From: Sinomonas gamaensis | Lineage (GTDB): Bacteria > Actinomycetota > Actinomycetes > Actinomycetales > Micrococcaceae | Assembly (NCBI RefSeq): GCF_005876955.1 | Contig: NZ_SSCL01000007.1 | Span: forward strand, 124,001 to 188,000 | Direction: 5' to 3' | Length of the DNA stretch: 64,000 nt | Shown: positions 24,016 through 32,418 of the stretch, in pieces | How the letters are laid out: every line of letters begins with the position of its first letter | How positions within the stretch are numbered: position 1 is the stretch's first letter | Made by a program: the position numbers and the translations under genes | Notes under the pieces: model-generated | What the model was told of the DNA's origin: nothing | The model's input: the letters and a program-made list of their open reading frames with translations, nothing else | The model's database searches: none

Positions 24016-24065
24016 TTGCGCCGTCAGCTCCGCAGGGTGCACACCCTGCGGAGCTGACGGCGCAA
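24016..24065. repeat. Very long perfect inverted repeat (24-bp arms, 2-nt centre)
   Basis: Arms 24016-24039 (beginning TTGCGCCGTCAGCTCC) and 24042-24065 are perfectly complementary, with CA between. It lies between two minus-strand genes: after the permease stop and before the HTH gene. On the minus strand it is followed by AAGCTTTA, so it may terminate the permease transcript. AGCTTGCGCCGTCAG at its left edge also occurs at 4479-4493, so it may belong to a REP-like family. Confidence 0.85.
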
Positions 24066-24078
24066 CGGGGGGGCGCAG

Positions 24079-25524
24079 CTAGGCGACCCGCTCCTCCTCG
24101 CGGACGGCATCGGCGTGGGCCGCGATGCGCGCCTGGTGCAGGGGCGAGCGCCGGAGCACGAGCCATGCGGCGAAGAGGATTGCGAACCAGATCGGCGTCA
24201 CGAGGAGCGCGATGAGCGTGTCCGTCTGCGTCGTGAGCGCCCACACGAGGAACGCGAAGAACGCGTACGTCACCCAGACCATCGCCGGTCCGCCGGGCAT
24301 CTTGTAGGTCGAGGCGGCGTGCAGCTCCGGGCGGCGCTTCCGGAAGACCAGATAGCTGGCGAGGATGATCGACCACACGAACATGAAGCACACGGCGGAG
24401 ACCGTGGTCACCATGTCGAACGCGGTGCCGATGTCCTTGCCTGCATAGAGGAGCACGACGCCGGAGAGCAGAAGGATGCACGAGAGGAACAGTGCGTTCT
24501 GGGGAACTTTGCGCGAGGACAGCCGGCCGAAGATCGACGGCGCATCGCCCTCTTGGGCGAGGCCGAACACCATGCGGGATGTCGAGTAGATGCCGGAGTT
24601 CGCGCTGGACATCGCAGACGTGAGGACCACGAGGTTGACGATCGTCGCGGCGGCGCCGAGGCCTGCGAGCGAGAACATCCCGATGAACGGCGAGTGCCCC
24701 GCCTGGAACTGGGTCCACGGCGTGACCGACATGAGGATGATGAGCGCGCCGACGTAGAACAGGCCCACGCGGACCGGGATGGCGTTGATGGCCTTGGGCA
24801 GGTTCTTCTCCGGGCTCTTGGTCTCGGCGGCGGCGGTGCCGACGAGTTCGATGCCCACGAAGGCGAACACGGCGATCTGGAAGCCCGCCACGAAGCCCAT
24901 GAACTCCTTGGGGAAGAAACCGCCGAACTGCCACAGGTTGGCGAATGAGGCGGTGCCCGCGGAGGAGCTGAAGCCCGAGAAGATCATGATGAGGCCGGTC
25001 ACGATGAGCGTGAGGATGGCCACGATCTTGATGAGCGCGAACCAGAACTCCACCTCCCCGAACGCCTTGACGGTCGGCAGGTTGAGGGCGAGGAGGATGA
25101 GGATGGTGGCGAGACCGGGGATCCACAGCGGAATGCCTGGCCAGAGGGTCTGGGCATAGCCCGCGATCGCCACGACGTCGGCGACTCCGGTGACGACCCA
25201 GCAGAACCAGTACGTCCAGCCGGTGAAGAAGGCGGCCCACGGCCCGAGGAGGTCTCCGGCGAAGTCGCTGAAGGTCTTGTAGTCCAAATTGCTGAGCAGG
25301 AGTTCGCCCATGGCCCGCATGACGAAGAACAGCATGAAGCCGATGATCATGTAGACGAAGATCACCGACGGTCCGGCGACGGAGATGGTCTTGCCAGAGC
25401 CCATGAAGAGGCCCGTGCCAATGGCGCCGCCGATCGCCAGGAGCTGGATATGCCGGTTGGAGAGGCCTCGGCTGAGGTGCGGCTCGCCCTGTTTCTGCCC
25501 AGACGGGCTGGTGAGCTTAGTCAT
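24079..25524 (-). CDS. Amino acid permease, CycA-type (D-serine/D-alanine/glycine)
   Basis: A 481-residue APC-family carrier with 12 helices. LSRGLSNRHIQLLAIGGAIG and TGLFMGSGKTISVAGPS are the amino acid transporter signature at the N-terminus, and ELLLSNLDYKTFSDFAGDLL and WTYWFCWVVTGVADVVAIAG follow. Overall it is closest in style to CycA (alanine, glycine, D-serine, cycloserine). The nearby alanine dehydrogenase fits alanine use but the genes are not in one operon. ATG 25524 has AAGG upstream. Confidence 0.88.
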   Translation of the reverse strand: MTKLTSPSGQKQGEPHLSRGLSNRHIQLLAIGGAIGTGLFMGSGKTISVAGPSVIFVYMIIGFMLFFVMRAMGELLLSNLDYKTFSDFAGDLLGPWAAFFTGWTYWFCWVVTGVADVVAIAGYAQTLWPGIPLWIPGLATILILLALNLPTVKAFGEVEFWFALIKIVAILTLIVTGLIMIFSGFSSSAGTASFANLWQFGGFFPKEFMGFVAGFQIAVFAFVGIELVGTAAAETKSPEKNLPKAINAIPVRVGLFYVGALIILMSVTPWTQFQAGHSPFIGMFSLAGLGAAATIVNLVVLTSAMSSANSGIYSTSRMVFGLAQEGDAPSIFGRLSSRKVPQNALFLSCILLLSGVVLLYAGKDIGTAFDMVTTVSAVCFMFVWSIILASYLVFRKRRPELHAASTYKMPGGPAMVWVTYAFFAFLVWALTTQTDTLIALLVTPIWFAILFAAWLVLRRSPLHQARIAAHADAVREEERVA

Positions 25525-25640
25525 AGTGCTAGTGCCTTCGCGTAGTTGGCAAAAATGTGATGCCCCTAACAGGGCGAGTCCTAGATTACCGCTACTCCGT
25601 AGTCCGTTTGACCATGCAGGATGCGCAGTGCATGGAAACA

Positions 25641-25669
25641 CGTCCATATACCCTAGACTGGACGGTCTA
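25641..25669. promoter_or_regulatory. Two interleaved inverted repeats before a small gene
   Basis: CGTCCA (25641-25646)/TGGACG (25659-25664) and TAGAC (25654-25658)/GTCTA (25665-25669). They lie 32 bp before the small gene at 25701, in the divergent region with the permease. They look like a TetR-type operator; no such regulator is adjacent. Confidence 0.4.
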
Positions 25670-25700
25670 AAACAACATTTGATTCGGAAGGAGCGTGCGC

Positions 25701-25919
25701 ATGACCCCCAGTGTGCACAACCACCGGAGCCTGAGAATCGTCGTCGACCATGCGCATGAGCTCGACGCCGCACTTGGCTCGGCCATCGAGACGCTGCAGC
25801 AGACCGCTGTGGCGCACCCCTGCTGCGGCATCCTCGTCACCCGAGAGGCAGCAGGGCAGTACACGGTCGCTCACGACGCGAGCGTCCCCTTCGGCGACAC
25901 CCACCAGCGCATCGCCTGA
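25701..25919 (+). CDS. Small hypothetical protein (72 aa)
   Basis: A 72-residue protein, MTPSVHNHRSLRIVVDHAHE..., with HPCCGILVTREAAGQYTVAH in the middle. I do not recognise it. It is credible as a gene because GGAAGGAG stands at good distance before the ATG, an operator-like site lies upstream, and a strong terminator follows 22 bp after the stop. The Cys pair and His residues could bind a metal, which is a guess. Confidence 0.6.
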   Translation: MTPSVHNHRSLRIVVDHAHELDAALGSAIETLQQTAVAHPCCGILVTREAAGQYTVAHDASVPFGDTHQRIA

Positions 25920-25940
25920 TTCCCTCACCGGCAACGCACG

Positions 25941-25985
25941 GCGCCCGACGACTTCCCTTGGGAAGCCGCCGGGCGCTGACGTTTT
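25941..25985 (+). terminator. Rho-independent terminator after small gene
   Basis: Nested stem GCGCCCG ... CTTCCC-TT-GGGAAG ... CGGGCGC (25941-25976), followed by TGACGTTTT. It serves the plus-strand small gene at 25701-25919 and may also stop convergent transcription from the MFS gene. Confidence 0.82.
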
Positions 25986-26021
25986 CCGGGTGCTCCGGGT
26001 GCTCCGGGTGCTCCGGGTGCT
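25986..26021. repeat. 9-bp tandem repeat x4 at an MFS stop codon
   Basis: Four perfect copies of CCGGGTGCT. The stop (TAG, 26022-26020, minus strand) of the DHA2-family carrier overlaps the edge of the last copy. Confidence 0.9.
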
Positions 26022-27681
26022 AGGCCGCGGCCGGCTCCTTGAGCGCGGCCTTCGGGTCGCGCAGCTTGACGTTCGGCAGCGCGAGCGTGATGAGGAACGC
26101 GACGACCATGAGGCCCGCCGCGGTCAGCATCACCGCGTCGACGGACTGCGAGAAGCCGTCCTTGATCGGGTGGGTGAGGATCGAGTTGGCCTTCGAGAGC
26201 CAGCTCGTGTCGTTGAGGTTGTCCGTTCCGAGGCCGCCGGACGTGCCGCCCTTGAACAGGTCGAAGAGCGGCTTGTTCACGGGGTCTGCGGCGACGGCAG
26301 GATCCCGCATCGTCTTGATGAAGTCGGCCTGATTGACGGCGTCCTTCATGGCGGAGCTGATTTTGTCCGCCGCGAGGCTGAAGAGCATCGAGATGAAGAC
26401 GGCAGTGCCGACCGCTCCGCCCATCGAGCGGAAGAAGGCGGCCGTCGAGGTCCCGACCCCCATGTCCTTCGGCGGGACTGAGGTCTGCATCGCGAGCACG
26501 AGCGGCTGCATGCAGCAGCCGAGCCCCATGCCGAAGAACACCGCGACGACGGCCGGCACCCAGAGCGGAGTGTCGACCGTGAGGACGAAGCCCATGGTCG
26601 TCGCGGCGCCGGCGAGCAGGAGCGTGCCGATCATCGGGAAGATCTTGAAGGTTCCGGTCGCCGAAATTGTGCGGCCAGCGGTGATCGAGGCGGACATGAT
26701 GCCCACCGTGAAGGTGATCATGAGCAGCCCGGCCTGGGTGGGCGTGAGGCCCTTCACCAGCTGCAGATACATGGGCAGCATGGCGATGGCGCCGAACATG
26801 CCGATGCCGATGATGAAGTTCAGCAGCGCCGAGAGGCTGAACTGGGCGCTCTTGAAGAGCCGCAGGGGGATGAGTGCGTAATCGCCGGCGAACTTCTCGA
26901 TGACCACGAACGCCGCGAGGCCCACGGCGCCGATGGCGTAGCAGACGATCGAGTTCGCCGACGCCCAGCCCCAGCCGCGGCCCTGCTCGGCGACGAGGAG
27001 GAGCGGCACGAGGCCGACTGTGATCGCTGCTGCGCCGAAGTAGTCGATCCGCTGGCGCGTGTGGTGCGCCGGCAAGTGAAGGAAGAGGAACACGGTCACC
27101 AGGGCCGCGATGGCCACGGGCACGTTGACGTAGAACACCCAGCGCCAGCCCGTGATCCACAGGATCTGGTCTGCGCCTGCGAAGGCACCGCCCACCACGG
27201 GCCCGAGGACCGAGGAGACGCCGAACACCGACATGAAATAGCCCTGGTACTTTGCGCGGTCCGAGAGCGGCACGATGTCGCCGATGATGGCGAGCGCGAG
27301 CGCCATGAGGCCGCCGGCACCGAGCCCCTGAATGCCGCGGGCCACGGCGAGCTCGCTCATCGCGTGGACGGAGCCAGCGAAGATCGAGCCGGCGAGGAAG
27401 ATCGCGATTGCCGCGATGTACAGGGGGCGGCGGCCGAAGATGTCCGAGAGCTTGCCATAGAGCGGCGTGCTCACGGTCGAGGTGATGAGGTAGGCAGTGG
27501 TGGCCCAGGCCTGAAGGCTCAAGCCGTCGAGGTCGTTGGCGACCGTGTAGATGGCGGTCGAGACGATCGTCTGGTCAAGGGAGGCAAGGAACATGCCGAG
27601 CATGAGCCCGACCATGACGCCCCTGATCTGACGCTGCGTGATGGCTCCCGCTGGAGCGGCGGAGGGTTCGGATTGAGACAC
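26020..27681 (-). CDS. DHA2-family MFS drug exporter (EmrB/QacA type)
   Basis: A 553-residue proton-driven exporter with 14 predicted helices. MLGMFLASLDQTIVSTAIYT is motif D1, GKLSDIFGRRPLYI is motif A and RGIQGLGAGGLMAL is motif B; FGVSSVLGPVVGGAFAGADQ carries motif C of antiporters. The extra-cytoplasmic loop between helices 13 and 14 is large (VNQADFIKTM...). The ATG start is at 27681. Drug or toxic-metabolite efflux is likely; no local regulator is attached. Confidence 0.9.
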   Translation of the reverse strand: MSQSEPSAAPAGAITQRQIRGVMVGLMLGMFLASLDQTIVSTAIYTVANDLDGLSLQAWATTAYLITSTVSTPLYGKLSDIFGRRPLYIAAIAIFLAGSIFAGSVHAMSELAVARGIQGLGAGGLMALALAIIGDIVPLSDRAKYQGYFMSVFGVSSVLGPVVGGAFAGADQILWITGWRWVFYVNVPVAIAALVTVFLFLHLPAHHTRQRIDYFGAAAITVGLVPLLLVAEQGRGWGWASANSIVCYAIGAVGLAAFVVIEKFAGDYALIPLRLFKSAQFSLSALLNFIIGIGMFGAIAMLPMYLQLVKGLTPTQAGLLMITFTVGIMSASITAGRTISATGTFKIFPMIGTLLLAGAATTMGFVLTVDTPLWVPAVVAVFFGMGLGCCMQPLVLAMQTSVPPKDMGVGTSTAAFFRSMGGAVGTAVFISMLFSLAADKISSAMKDAVNQADFIKTMRDPAVAADPVNKPLFDLFKGGTSGGLGTDNLNDTSWLSKANSILTHPIKDGFSQSVDAVMLTAAGLMVVAFLITLALPNVKLRDPKAALKEPAAA

Positions 27682-27741
27682 GGGAGGCTCCCTGGAGCTA
27701 GAGAGACGGAGGAACTGAATTCGTTGCTTTCCGTAACTATC

Positions 27742-29238
27742 CTACGGCCGGTTTTCTTCCCGGGATCCCCGCGAGGCCCGCACGAAAAGCGTCTCCGCCT
27801 GCTCGAGGGACATGCCGTTCGTCTCCGGGACCTTGGCGAGGACGAACACGAACGAGAGGGCAGCGAACGCGGCGTAGAGGCCGTACGTGAGTGGGAGCGA
27901 CCACGCCGCCATGGGCGGGAACGAGACGGTGACAAGGAAGTTCGCGACCCACTGCGCCGCGGCCGCGATGCCGAGGCCGCGGGCCCTGATCGCCGGCGGG
28001 AAGATCTCGCCGAGGAGCACCCACACGAGCGGCCCCCACGAGGCGCCGAAGCACACCACGAAGACGTTGGCGGCGACCAGTGCTACAGGTCCCCACGCAC
28101 CGCTCAGGGTGGGTTCGCCGTCGCGGATCGCCGCCGTCGAGAAGGCGAGGGCCATGAGCGCGAGGGACACCGCCATCCCCACCGAGCCGGCCAGGAGGAT
28201 CGGCCGCCGCCCGATCCTGTCGACGAGCGCGATCGCCACGAGCGTGACGAGGATGTTGGTCACAGAAGTGACCACCGAGATGGTGAGCGAGTCCTCCTCG
28301 CGGAAGCCGACGGACTTCCACAGCGTCGTCGAGTAGTAGAAGATCACGTTGATCCCGACGAACTGCTGGAACACCGAGAGCGCGATGCCCACCCACAGGA
28401 CGGGCTTGAGGCCGAACGCGGAGCCGCGGAGCGCCCCGCGCCTCTCAGACAGGCGGTCCTCCTCGATCGCCTGCCGAATGTCGCGGATCTCGCGTTCGAC
28501 GTCGCTTCCGGGCGCGATGTCCTCGAAGACCGCGCGCGCCTTCTGCTCGTCGCCCCGGAGCACGAGGAAGCGTGGGGACTCGGGGAGCACGAAGGCGATC
28601 CAGCCGTACACGAGAGCAGGCACGGCCCCGGCGACGAACATCCAGCGCCATGCCTCGGCGCCGAACCACAGGGCGTGGCCCGCGCCGCCGGCCCCGTTGG
28701 CGAGCAGGGCGTCGCTGAGCAGCGCCGCGAAGATTCCTGTGGTGATGGCGAGCTGCTGGAGCGAGGCGAGCCGCCCGCGGAGGTGCCGGGGCGAGATTTC
28801 GGAGATGTACGCGGGAGCGATGACCGAGGCGAGGCCGATTCCGAGGCCGCCCACGAGCCGCCACGCGATGAGATCCCAGAGGCCCGCGGAGAGGCCGGTG
28901 CCAATGGCACTCGCGAGGAACAGGAGGGCGCCGAGCTTCATGGCAGGGATGCGGCCGAAGCGATCCGCGATGGCACCCGCGAGCCAGGAGCCCCCCGCGC
29001 ACCCCAAGAGGGCGATGGCGACGGCGAAGCCGGTCACCGCGTGCGAAAGCGCGAATCCGCTCTGGATCGCGTCGACGGCACCGTTGACCACCGACGAGTC
29101 GAAGCCGAAGAGGAAGCCTCCGACGGCTCCTGCGACCGCGAGGCCGATCACTTTCCGCGCGACTGGTTCCTTGGAATGGACACTCTGGGGTTCTACAGGC
29201 ACAGGGCCACAGTCTGCCCACTTTCGGGCGACAGGCAT
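27742..29238 (-). CDS. Sugar-porter MFS transporter
   Basis: A carrier of about 498 residues with 12 helices. GGFLFGFDSSVVNGAVDAIQ at the N-terminus, GAIADRFGRIPAMKLG, PAYISEISPRHLRGRL, and PESPRFLVLRG mark the sugar porter family (XylE/GLUT type); VDRIGRRPILL and VPETNGMSLEQ are near the C-terminus. Import of a sugar or polyol with protons is expected. The start is uncertain: ATG 29238 overlaps the promoter of the divergent Lrp gene, whereas GTG 29202 would leave room for both promoters. Confidence 0.87.
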   Translation of the reverse strand: MPVARKWADCGPVPVEPQSVHSKEPVARKVIGLAVAGAVGGFLFGFDSSVVNGAVDAIQSGFALSHAVTGFAVAIALLGCAGGSWLAGAIADRFGRIPAMKLGALLFLASAIGTGLSAGLWDLIAWRLVGGLGIGLASVIAPAYISEISPRHLRGRLASLQQLAITTGIFAALLSDALLANGAGGAGHALWFGAEAWRWMFVAGAVPALVYGWIAFVLPESPRFLVLRGDEQKARAVFEDIAPGSDVEREIRDIRQAIEEDRLSERRGALRGSAFGLKPVLWVGIALSVFQQFVGINVIFYYSTTLWKSVGFREEDSLTISVVTSVTNILVTLVAIALVDRIGRRPILLAGSVGMAVSLALMALAFSTAAIRDGEPTLSGAWGPVALVAANVFVVCFGASWGPLVWVLLGEIFPPAIRARGLGIAAAAQWVANFLVTVSFPPMAAWSLPLTYGLYAAFAALSFVFVLAKVPETNGMSLEQAETLFVRASRGSREENRP

Positions 29239-29241
29239 AAT
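29236..29241 (+). promoter_or_regulatory. Possible -10 element for a leaderless Lrp transcript
   Basis: CATAAT ends 7 nt before the GTG start of the Lrp-type gene, the spacing expected when transcription begins on the start codon itself. The -35 is weak (TCTGCC, 29213-29218). Confidence 0.35.
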
Positions 29242-29248
29242 CAGGTGG

Positions 29249-30241
29249 GTGGAGGGGCGAGAATTCGACGAGCTGGACCGGCGCATCGTCGCGGCGCTGC
29301 AGGTCAACGGCCGGGCATCGTGGCGGCACATCGCGGACGTCCTCGGGGAGCCCTTCCGCACGGTCACCCGACGCGGCCTCGCGCTCCTCGACTCCGGTGC
29401 CGTCCGGGTGGCGGGCCTCGCGGCCCTCGGCCCCACCCACCTGATCGAGCTGGACTGCGAGCCCGGGCGCCTCGAGGAGGTCGCCGCGGAGCTCTCCGCG
29501 AACCCGGACGTCATCTTCGTCTACGCGCTCTCGAGCCCCATGCGGCTCATCGTGGAGGTCCATGCAAGGCCGGGACAGCTCGCGTCCCTGGTGCTGGACG
29601 AGTTCCCGCACCTCGACGGCGTGGTGCAGGTGAGCGCCGCCCCGGTGATGGAGTACTTCCGGACAGTGGCGGACTGGCATCCGGGGCCGATCACGGAGGC
29701 AGAAGCCGCCAGACTGCGGGACGTCCCGCCGCCACAGGCGCGCCCCGTCGCCGCGGCTGACCTCGACGGGATCGACCACCAGATCGTCCAGCTCCTCGTC
29801 GCAGACGGCCGCGTTCCGGTCGCCGAGCTCTGCGCCGCCGTGGGCCTGACCGCGCCCGCGGTGCGGCGGCGGCTCACAGGCATGCTCGAGCGCGGCGCGC
29901 TCTCCGTGCGCGCGATCGTCGACCCCGCAGACATCGGATTCCCCGTGGAGGCCGTCCTCTGGGCGCGGGTCGCGCCGTCGGACGTGCGCGAGGTGGGGCG
30001 GCTCGCCGCCGAGGCACCCGGAGTCCGCTACGCCGTCATGGCCGTCGGGGAGTTCCAGCTCATGGTCAACGTGACCGTCGCCGGCCTCGAGGAGCTGCGC
30101 TCGTTCCTCACCGAGAGCCACTGGACGGCGCGCGTCCAGGCGATCCGCACCTCGCTCGTGGTCCGGGCCTACAAGCGCGGGGGCGTGGTCATGGACGGTC
30201 GGTCCCGAGCGCCTCGCGCATCGTCCTCGTCAGCGAGCTGA
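29249..30241 (+). CDS. Lrp/AsnC-family regulator, double-domain type
   Basis: A 330-residue protein with two tandem Lrp units: HTH1 FDELDRRIVAALQVNGRASW and a first RAM-like region, then HTH2 LDGIDHQIVQLLVADGRVPV with PAVRRRLTGMLERGAL and a second ligand domain (YAVMAVGEFQLMVNVTV). Double Lrp proteins are common in actinobacteria. The only start in the right place is GTG 29249, without a normally spaced ribosome site. It probably controls the divergent sugar porter. Its 3' end overlaps malQ by 53 bp. Confidence 0.87.
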   Translation: MEGREFDELDRRIVAALQVNGRASWRHIADVLGEPFRTVTRRGLALLDSGAVRVAGLAALGPTHLIELDCEPGRLEEVAAELSANPDVIFVYALSSPMRLIVEVHARPGQLASLVLDEFPHLDGVVQVSAAPVMEYFRTVADWHPGPITEAEAARLRDVPPPQARPVAAADLDGIDHQIVQLLVADGRVPVAELCAAVGLTAPAVRRRLTGMLERGALSVRAIVDPADIGFPVEAVLWARVAPSDVREVGRLAAEAPGVRYAVMAVGEFQLMVNVTVAGLEELRSFLTESHWTARVQAIRTSLVVRAYKRGGVVMDGRSRAPRASSSSAS

Positions 30242-32360
30242 AGCGGGGGTTGCTCGCAAGGTCGTCGAGGAGCACAGCGGCGCCATCCGCATCCGCGAGC
30301 GGGATGCACCAGTTCCGGTACTGCTCATGCGTGGTGCCGGGCTGATTCTGGGTGCGCTTCTCGCCGACCGCGTCCACGAGGGCGACGCCGAGCAACGACG
30401 ACGGCGTCAGCGCGGTGAACGCGTAGAGCGCCTCCACCGTGGGCTGAGTGTCCGCGACGGCGCCCTCTGCGAACGGCTCGGTCGAGACATCGCCGTCCAC
30501 AACGGGAAGGAGCCCCTTCTCTCGCACCAGCTCGAGCACGGCCTCCTGCTCCGCTGCGGCGGCCGCGCGTTCCTCCTCGACGGGCCGGGCCAGCAGGCCC
30601 AGGGCTTCCCGGAGGGCCACGTGCTCGCCGGCGAGGTAGCCGGCGGTCGGCGGCAGGTCGTGGGTGTTGACGCTCGTGAGGCACCGCTCGCGATACCGTT
30701 CGGGCGCAAGGGGGCGGTCGCCGTCGTACTCGAACCAGAGGATCGAGGTGCCGTAGATCGCGCGCTCGGCGAGGTAGTCCCGCACCCAGGGCTCGAAGAC
30801 GCCGAGGTCCTCGCCGACCACGATTGCGCCGGCGCGCTGCGCCTCGAGGGCGAGGATGCCTACGAGGGCCTCGTGGTCGTAGTACACGTACGTGCCGTTC
30901 TCGGGGCCCTCGCCCTCGGGGATCCACCAGAGGCGGAACAGCCCGAGGATGTGGTCTATGCGGAGGCCCCCCGCATGGCGGAGGATTGTGCGGAGCATGT
31001 CCCGGTAGGCCGCGTACCCCGAGGCCTCGAGCCGGCGCGGATGCCACGGCGGCTGGCTCCAGTTCTGGCCCTGCTGGTTGAACACGTCCGGCGGCGCGCC
31101 GACCGTGACGCCGTGGGCGAGGACGTCAGAGAGCGTCCAGGCGTCCGCACCCGTGGCGCTGACTCCTACGGCGAGGTCATGGATGATCCCGAGATCGACG
31201 CCGGAGTCCTTCGCCGTGCGCTGTGCCGCTTCGAGCTGTTGGTCGCAGATCCACTGCAGCCAGCGGAAGAACTCGATGCGCTCGCCGAGCCGTCCGTGAG
31301 CCTGCTCGAGATCAGCCCAGCCCGGGTCCCCTGGCGGGAGTTCCTCGGCAAGGGCGCACCAGAGGGCGAAGTCGTCGAGGCCCTGGCCCTGCTCCGACGT
31401 GAACTGCCGGTACTCGGCTTCCCGCTCCGGCGTTCTCGGCGCGGCGGCGATGAGCTCGAGGGCCTCCAGCTTCGCCGCGAAGCTGTCGTTGCGGTTCAGC
31501 AAATCGGCGGAGCGGTTCGCACGGCGCAGTGGCTCCGCGAGGGCCTCGATCCTGCCGCGGGCCTCGGCGTCGAGGCCGCCGTACTCGGGGATGTCCTCGA
31601 CGCGGATGTAGAGGGGGTTCACGAACCGGCGCGTGACCGGCAGGTACGGCGAGTCCTCGAGGGGCGGCCGCGGCTCGGCGGCGTGCAGCGGGTTGACGAG
31701 CACGAAGCTCGCCCCCTCGGCCCCGGACAGGGCGGCGAGGTCTGCAAGGTCTCCGAAATCGCCGATTCCCCAGGAGCGCGAGGACCGTACCGAGTAGAGC
31801 TGCGCCATGATGCCCCAGCGGCGACGGTCCGTGAGGCGCCCGTTCGTTGCGAGCTGCGCGGGCGTGATGACCAAGACGCACTCGGCACTCGTGTTCTCCG
31901 CCTCCGCGTGCAGGGTGTGCCATCCGAGCGGAAGGCTGCTGGGCACGGCGAACGTCGCGCGGCCCGTGAGGACGCCGTCGATCTCGCGGGGTGCCTCGCC
32001 GTCGGCCACCTGCCGTACCTCGACGCGGGTGCCGTCCTCCGCACTGATCCAGACCTGGACTGACGTCCCGTGGGGCACGTGAACGTGCACCTCGGTCTCC
32101 CGACCCTCCCGGCCCACGACCACCGGCGGCAGGAGCCGGCGCCACGGCTCGAGCTCCGCATCGTGCAGTGCCGCGCGGGCGGCGTCGTCAGTCTCGGCAT
32201 CGATCCCGAGGGCGCCGAGGACGGTCCGCAGGGTCTCGCGGGAGACGGGGCGTTCCGCGCCGTCCCAACCCCAGTACGAGGTGGCCACCCGGTGGGCAGC
32301 GGCCAGCTCGCGGAGGAGAGCGTCGTTGTGGTCGTGCTGGTTCTGCTCAGTTCCGGCCAT
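30189..32360 (-). CDS. malQ: 4-alpha-glucanotransferase (GH77)
   Basis: A 723-residue amylomaltase that disproportionates maltodextrins. GH77 landmarks: LYSVRSSRSWGIGDFGDLAD, NPLHAAEPRPPLEDSPYLP, the nucleophile Asp in GGLRIDHILGLFRLWWIP, acid/base Glu in VVGEDLGVFEPW, and Asp in VNTHDLPPTAGYL. The first 150 residues form the beta-rich N-terminal extension usual for actinobacterial MalQ. ATG 32360 (MAGTEQNQHDHNDAL) was chosen. The enzyme is cytoplasmic. It is convergent with and overlaps the Lrp gene by 53 bp. Confidence 0.94.
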   Translation of the reverse strand: MAGTEQNQHDHNDALLRELAAAHRVATSYWGWDGAERPVSRETLRTVLGALGIDAETDDAARAALHDAELEPWRRLLPPVVVGREGRETEVHVHVPHGTSVQVWISAEDGTRVEVRQVADGEAPREIDGVLTGRATFAVPSSLPLGWHTLHAEAENTSAECVLVITPAQLATNGRLTDRRRWGIMAQLYSVRSSRSWGIGDFGDLADLAALSGAEGASFVLVNPLHAAEPRPPLEDSPYLPVTRRFVNPLYIRVEDIPEYGGLDAEARGRIEALAEPLRRANRSADLLNRNDSFAAKLEALELIAAAPRTPEREAEYRQFTSEQGQGLDDFALWCALAEELPPGDPGWADLEQAHGRLGERIEFFRWLQWICDQQLEAAQRTAKDSGVDLGIIHDLAVGVSATGADAWTLSDVLAHGVTVGAPPDVFNQQGQNWSQPPWHPRRLEASGYAAYRDMLRTILRHAGGLRIDHILGLFRLWWIPEGEGPENGTYVYYDHEALVGILALEAQRAGAIVVGEDLGVFEPWVRDYLAERAIYGTSILWFEYDGDRPLAPERYRERCLTSVNTHDLPPTAGYLAGEHVALREALGLLARPVEEERAAAAAEQEAVLELVREKGLLPVVDGDVSTEPFAEGAVADTQPTVEALYAFTALTPSSLLGVALVDAVGEKRTQNQPGTTHEQYRNWCIPLADADGAAVLLDDLASNPRFSSLTRTMREALGTDRP

Positions 32361-32418
32361 GGGCCCACTGTAGGCGGGGGATCCTTCCCGGAACCAGCGA
32401 GGAGTACCGTGGGCAGCT

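Noticed and set aside
29238-29249. True head-to-head overlap of promoters for the sugar porter and Lrp genes
   Set aside because: An 11-bp gap between starts is unlikely; a shorter start for the porter (GTG 29202) resolves it.
27061-29760. 899-codon open frame on the plus strand
   Set aside because: It lies opposite the DHA2 and sugar-porter genes and its translation is Arg/Glu/His-rich low-complexity, typical of the complementary frame of high-GC genes.
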